A program made the translations under genes and the position numbers. 64,000 bases of DNA from Chloroflexota bacterium (GTDB taxonomy: Bacteria > Chloroflexota > Dehalococcoidia > Lucifugimonadales > GCA-002723415), in NCBI GenBank assembly GCA_002721445.1, contig PBKN01000005.1, positions 334,697 to 398,696 on the forward strand. The letters run 5' to 3'. The notes beneath the pieces were generated by a model that had not been told where the DNA came from, did no database searches, and was given only the letters and a program-made list of their open reading frames with translations. Shown here piece after piece: positions 61,064 through 64,000 of this stretch (within the stretch, counting starts at the first letter, position 1; the number at the start of each line of letters is the position of its first letter).

Positions 61064-61978
61064 TTAAATATCTTTAGGTATGTAATCTTTATAGTCTTCA
61101 GGTCCACTTAGCCTATTTCCCATTTCATTTAAGAATGTTTCAACATCTTCTGAAAATTCTTCATTGCTGGAAGCGTTTGAAGATAACACATTATCATAGT
61201 ATATTTCTAATTGCTTAACTAAGGATTTAATTTGTGAATTTTTTTCGATAGCTAAATCTAAATCTTCGTATTGTTTTTCCCCTTTTTCTGAATCATAAAA
61301 AGTATTTGAAAATCCATATAAAGAGGATAATACTTGCATAAGCCTATATGTTGCCATATGATCTTCATCAAGTTGAGCATATTGAGGCAGGTGTGCCATT
61401 AGGCTTGTAGTTAGCATATCCTTACTTGTTGCCATTTCTGCTACTAAATTTACTATACTAGTTGGTCCTTGGTAAGTATTTCTTCTTGGGGAAACTAGGC
61501 CTTCTGTAAGTTTAGCCTGTTTGTCAGTTAGGGTGCCTGTTACTATTATAGGTCTAGTATGAGGAACGGAATCATACATACCGCCTATTCTGCAATACTC
61601 CGACACCTCGAAATGAGTAAGTACCTGGGTGATTGACTTAGCATAATTCTCCCCAAACATATGAGGTTCCCTTATTTTTAAAAATAAGTAATTATTTCCA
61701 CTATTATTATCTTTAGCATAATAAATAATTGTATTTGGTATCTCAAGAATTTTTTTGTCTTCTACTAATTTCATATAGGGTCTATATCTTGTGAAGTCAA
61801 AAAACATTCCTGGTTCACTTAATCTTGCAATTTCTATTGCATTTAAGCTTTTACATAATTGGCTTATTGAAAGAGAACCTACTCGACCGACGTCAATCCA
61901 TGGCTTAAGCATAGCTATAGCAATTGGCTTATTAATTTCAGGCAAATCTTTGGATATTTTAAATGCTCCAATTTTCAT
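61064..61978 (-). CDS. PAC2-family protein
   Basis: FDFTRYRPYMKLV, EYCRIGGMYDSVPHTRPIIVTG, YQGPTSIVNLVAE...SLMAHLPQYAQ. Confidence 0.7.
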   Translation of the reverse strand: MKIGAFKISKDLPEINKPIAIAMLKPWIDVGRVGSLSISQLCKSLNAIEIARLSEPGMFFDFTRYRPYMKLVEDKKILEIPNTIIYYAKDNNSGNNYLFLKIREPHMFGENYAKSITQVLTHFEVSEYCRIGGMYDSVPHTRPIIVTGTLTDKQAKLTEGLVSPRRNTYQGPTSIVNLVAEMATSKDMLTTSLMAHLPQYAQLDEDHMATYRLMQVLSSLYGFSNTFYDSEKGEKQYEDLDLAIEKNSQIKSLVKQLEIYYDNVLSSNASSNEEFSEDVETFLNEMGNRLSGPEDYKDYIPKDI

Positions 61979-62027
61979 AAGTTTATCCTGACAGATACTG
62001 TTAAATAATGCAAGTATTATGTATCGA

Positions 62028-63110
62028 TTATGGGTCGGGTGTTGGAGTTACTTTTTTTGTTAAGTTCAATTCATCTATAATCCATTGGTATATTTTATTA
62101 TCTAAAACTGCATAAATATCATGGTTTTTACGTTCTTCGTTCAAAAAATCTTGTAAGGCGTTATTCTTAATAATTTCAAAATCTTCAGGTTCTAGCTCTT
62201 TATCAGATTGTTTTTCTGACACCATAAATATATATATTTGTTGATCATTATCATAGTTGGGAATTTCAGGACTTAATTTCCCTACTTCTAGAGCAAATAT
62301 TGTTGGATCATAAATATTGTATATTCCCTTAGGAATCCATCCCAAATCGCCACCTTTTCTTAAGTTTTCTGCATTAGATTTTGAAAATTCTCTAACAATT
62401 CCTTTAAATGCAGCTCTTAGTATTTCAGGGTCAATACTATTATTCACTAAGTTATAATATTTACCTTTTATTATTTCTATTTCGTCAGTATTAGCCAATG
62501 CTATTCTATGAAGTCTTACTTGGTCATATGTTTTTGGAATCGTTTCACTAATATATTTCCTAAATTTTTCTCTTAATATATTTTTTTTAATTTCATTTCG
62601 AAATTCACCTTCGCTCAATTGAATTTCATTTAAAAAAGAATTGTATCTTTCTTGAAATTCTCTTTCGAGTTGTGATGAATCAGTTGGATTTTCTAGCCCT
62701 GGTGGAGAAAATATTTTTCTTATATTATTATCAATTTCTTCATTTGTAGCTGTTATTTCGTATTCAGGTGCTATCTTTATAATGATTTCAGCTTCTACTA
62801 CAGTGTTTAATGCTTCAAAAACTTCTTTTCCTGTTTTAAAATTACCACCTAACATTTCTATTTGTTTTTGTTTTGCTTGTAATAGGTTAACTAAATCTCC
62901 TCTAGAATATTCTACATCGCCAATTCTCACTGCAAGTGACTTAGATGGGCCAACATAATTTTGATAATAAAAAAACCCAATTATTAAACTTACTATTATT
63001 AAAGATATTATTAAAATAGAAAAAAATATTTTTTTTCTAATTGGATTTTGGCTTTGCCTTAAAATTTCGTGTCGACGGTCAGTCTTTTTATTTAATGGAG
63101 TTCGATTCAA
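62028..63110 (-). CDS. Membrane-anchored parvulin-type (PpiC/SurA-like) peptidyl-prolyl isomerase
   Basis: Single N-terminal TM segment, SurA-N-like region, LRKGGDLGWIPKGIYNIYDPTIFALEVGKLSPEI. Confidence 0.85.
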   Translation of the reverse strand: MNRTPLNKKTDRRHEILRQSQNPIRKKIFFSILIISLIIVSLIIGFFYYQNYVGPSKSLAVRIGDVEYSRGDLVNLLQAKQKQIEMLGGNFKTGKEVFEALNTVVEAEIIIKIAPEYEITATNEEIDNNIRKIFSPPGLENPTDSSQLEREFQERYNSFLNEIQLSEGEFRNEIKKNILREKFRKYISETIPKTYDQVRLHRIALANTDEIEIIKGKYYNLVNNSIDPEILRAAFKGIVREFSKSNAENLRKGGDLGWIPKGIYNIYDPTIFALEVGKLSPEIPNYDNDQQIYIFMVSEKQSDKELEPEDFEIIKNNALQDFLNEERKNHDIYAVLDNKIYQWIIDELNLTKKVTPTPDP

Positions 63111-63168
63111 AATTTAGCTCTTCTCTTAAGAATTAAAATATGAATTTTACTAATTGTAAGACTCAAGT

Positions 63169-63459
63169 TTATTTGTAAGACCCAAGTCTATGATTAGGAG
63201 AAATAGGCAAAAGGGCTAAGTTTCTAGCCCTTTTTATTGCTTTGGCTAGTAAACGCTGGTGTTTTGCGCAAACACCAGACCTTCTTCTCGATTCAATCAT
63301 ATATCTATCAGTTATATAGTTTTTCAAGAGTTCTATTTTTTTATAGTCAATATAATTAATGTTTTCAATACAGAATGAGCAAACTTTTCTTCTGCCCATA
63401 TATCTATTTTTTTTATATCCAGTTTTATTATTTGAAAATGTTTTTGTGTTTGTTGTCAT
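63169..63459 (-). CDS. rpsR: 30S ribosomal protein S18
   Basis: RRKVCSFCIENINYIDYKKIELLKNYITDRYMIESRRRSGVCAKHQRLLAKAIKRARNLALLP. Confidence 0.96.
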   Translation of the reverse strand: MTTNTKTFSNNKTGYKKNRYMGRRKVCSFCIENINYIDYKKIELLKNYITDRYMIESRRRSGVCAKHQRLLAKAIKRARNLALLPISPNHRLGSYK

Positions 63460-63496
63460 AATATTTACCTATACATTAAATTTAAAATTACTCTTT

Positions 63497-63907
63497 TTAC
63501 CATGGTAAGTTATCTGTTTGAGGGGCATTGTCTGTTTGAGGAGTGTCATTACTTTCAGGTCCGCCCATATTATCGCTACGCTTATCCAAAAATACTACTT
63601 GATTTGCAACAATTTCATTGGTAAACCTAGGCTCTCCCTCTTTTGAAGTCCAGGAGTCTGTCCTTAATCTTCCTTCAGCATAAACGCTACTTCCTTTTTT
63701 TAAAAATTGATTACACGTTTCAGCTAATTGATTCCACGCGACTATTCTGAACCATTCTGTTTCATCTCTACGTTCTCCTTGAGAAGTTGTATATGTGCGG
63801 TTTGTGGCAACGCTAAACGAAGTAACTGGTGCTCCGTTAGGAGTATATCTCATTTCTGGATCTGACCCTAGGTTTCCTATAACCATGATTTTATTTAATC
63901 CTGCCAT
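63497..63907 (-). CDS. ssb: Single-stranded DNA-binding protein
   Basis: MAGLNKIMVIGNLGSDPEMRYTPNGAPVTSFSVATNRTY...EWFRIVAWNQLAETCNQFLKKGSSVYAEGRLRTDSW. Confidence 0.97.
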   Translation of the reverse strand: MAGLNKIMVIGNLGSDPEMRYTPNGAPVTSFSVATNRTYTTSQGERRDETEWFRIVAWNQLAETCNQFLKKGSSVYAEGRLRTDSWTSKEGEPRFTNEIVANQVVFLDKRSDNMGGPESNDTPQTDNAPQTDNLPW

Positions 63908-63924
63908 ATTATTCTCCTATAATT

Positions 63925-64000
63925 TCAGCTTTTTTTAGAGTCTTCAGTTTGTACAGAGTCTTCAGTTTGTACAGAGTCTTCAGTTTGTACAGAGTCTTCA
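63925..64000 (-). CDS. rpsF: C-terminal tail of probable 30S ribosomal protein S6 (runs off window)
   Basis: Minus frame ...EDSVQTEDSVQTEDSVQTEDSKKS-stop immediately upstream of ssb; identity inferred from canonical rpsF-ssb-rpsR order only. Confidence 0.6.
   Translation of the reverse strand, partial: EDSVQTEDSVQTEDSVQTEDSKKS
63937..64000. repeat. 18-bp tandem repeat AGAGTCTTCAGTTTGTAC, three full copies plus a partial copy at window edge
   Basis: Perfect copies at 63937, 63955 and 63973, partial from 63991. Confidence 0.95.

Noticed and set aside
1-64000. CRISPR array, IS element, prophage, toxin-antitoxin or defence island
   Set aside because: No spaced direct repeats, transposase or integrase motifs; nearly every ORF is a recognisable housekeeping gene.

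Overview
AT-rich, gene-dense bacterial chromosome segment with about 60 genes, almost all housekeeping, and no tRNA/rRNA, IS element, prophage or CRISPR array recognised. Family content (DUF3090 + SCO1664-type proteins, PAC2, MR/MLE enolase-superfamily enzyme, complex I nuoABCDH, streamlined AT-rich layout) suggests a marine Chloroflexota/SAR202-like lineage; this is inference. Main blocks: nuoABCDH, mfd, recA, purFMH, trpB, uvrA, larB, dnaA, obg-nadD-pyrE, fbp-class I fba, moaA-rnhA-moaC-pth, a lipoprotein with beta-propeller-like and RTX-like parts, a CoA-transferase pair, sbcC, the pyrR-pyrB-pyrC-carA-carB operon, folC/fabF, and rpsF-ssb-rpsR. Most notable observations: (1) four genes (larB, moaA, a Nudix hydrolase, carB) have no ATG/GTG/TTG that preserves their conserved N-terminus, and appear to start at AUA/AUU, with a clear Shine-Dalgarno in three of the four; (2) a candidate PyrR-binding RNA hairpin (CNGNGA hexaloop plus AAGGG bulge) just downstream of a predicted promoter in the pyrR leader; (3) an intrinsic terminator embedded in the 3' end of a histidine-phosphatase ORF; (4) an 18-bp tandem repeat giving an (EDSVQT)n tail on ribosomal protein S6; (5) G9/C8 homopolymer tracts in a Nudix gene and in the RTX-like lipoprotein; (6) a recA promoter overlapped by an SOS-box-like sequence; (7) recurrent TGn extended -10 promoters. 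All calls were made by eye, with no database search.
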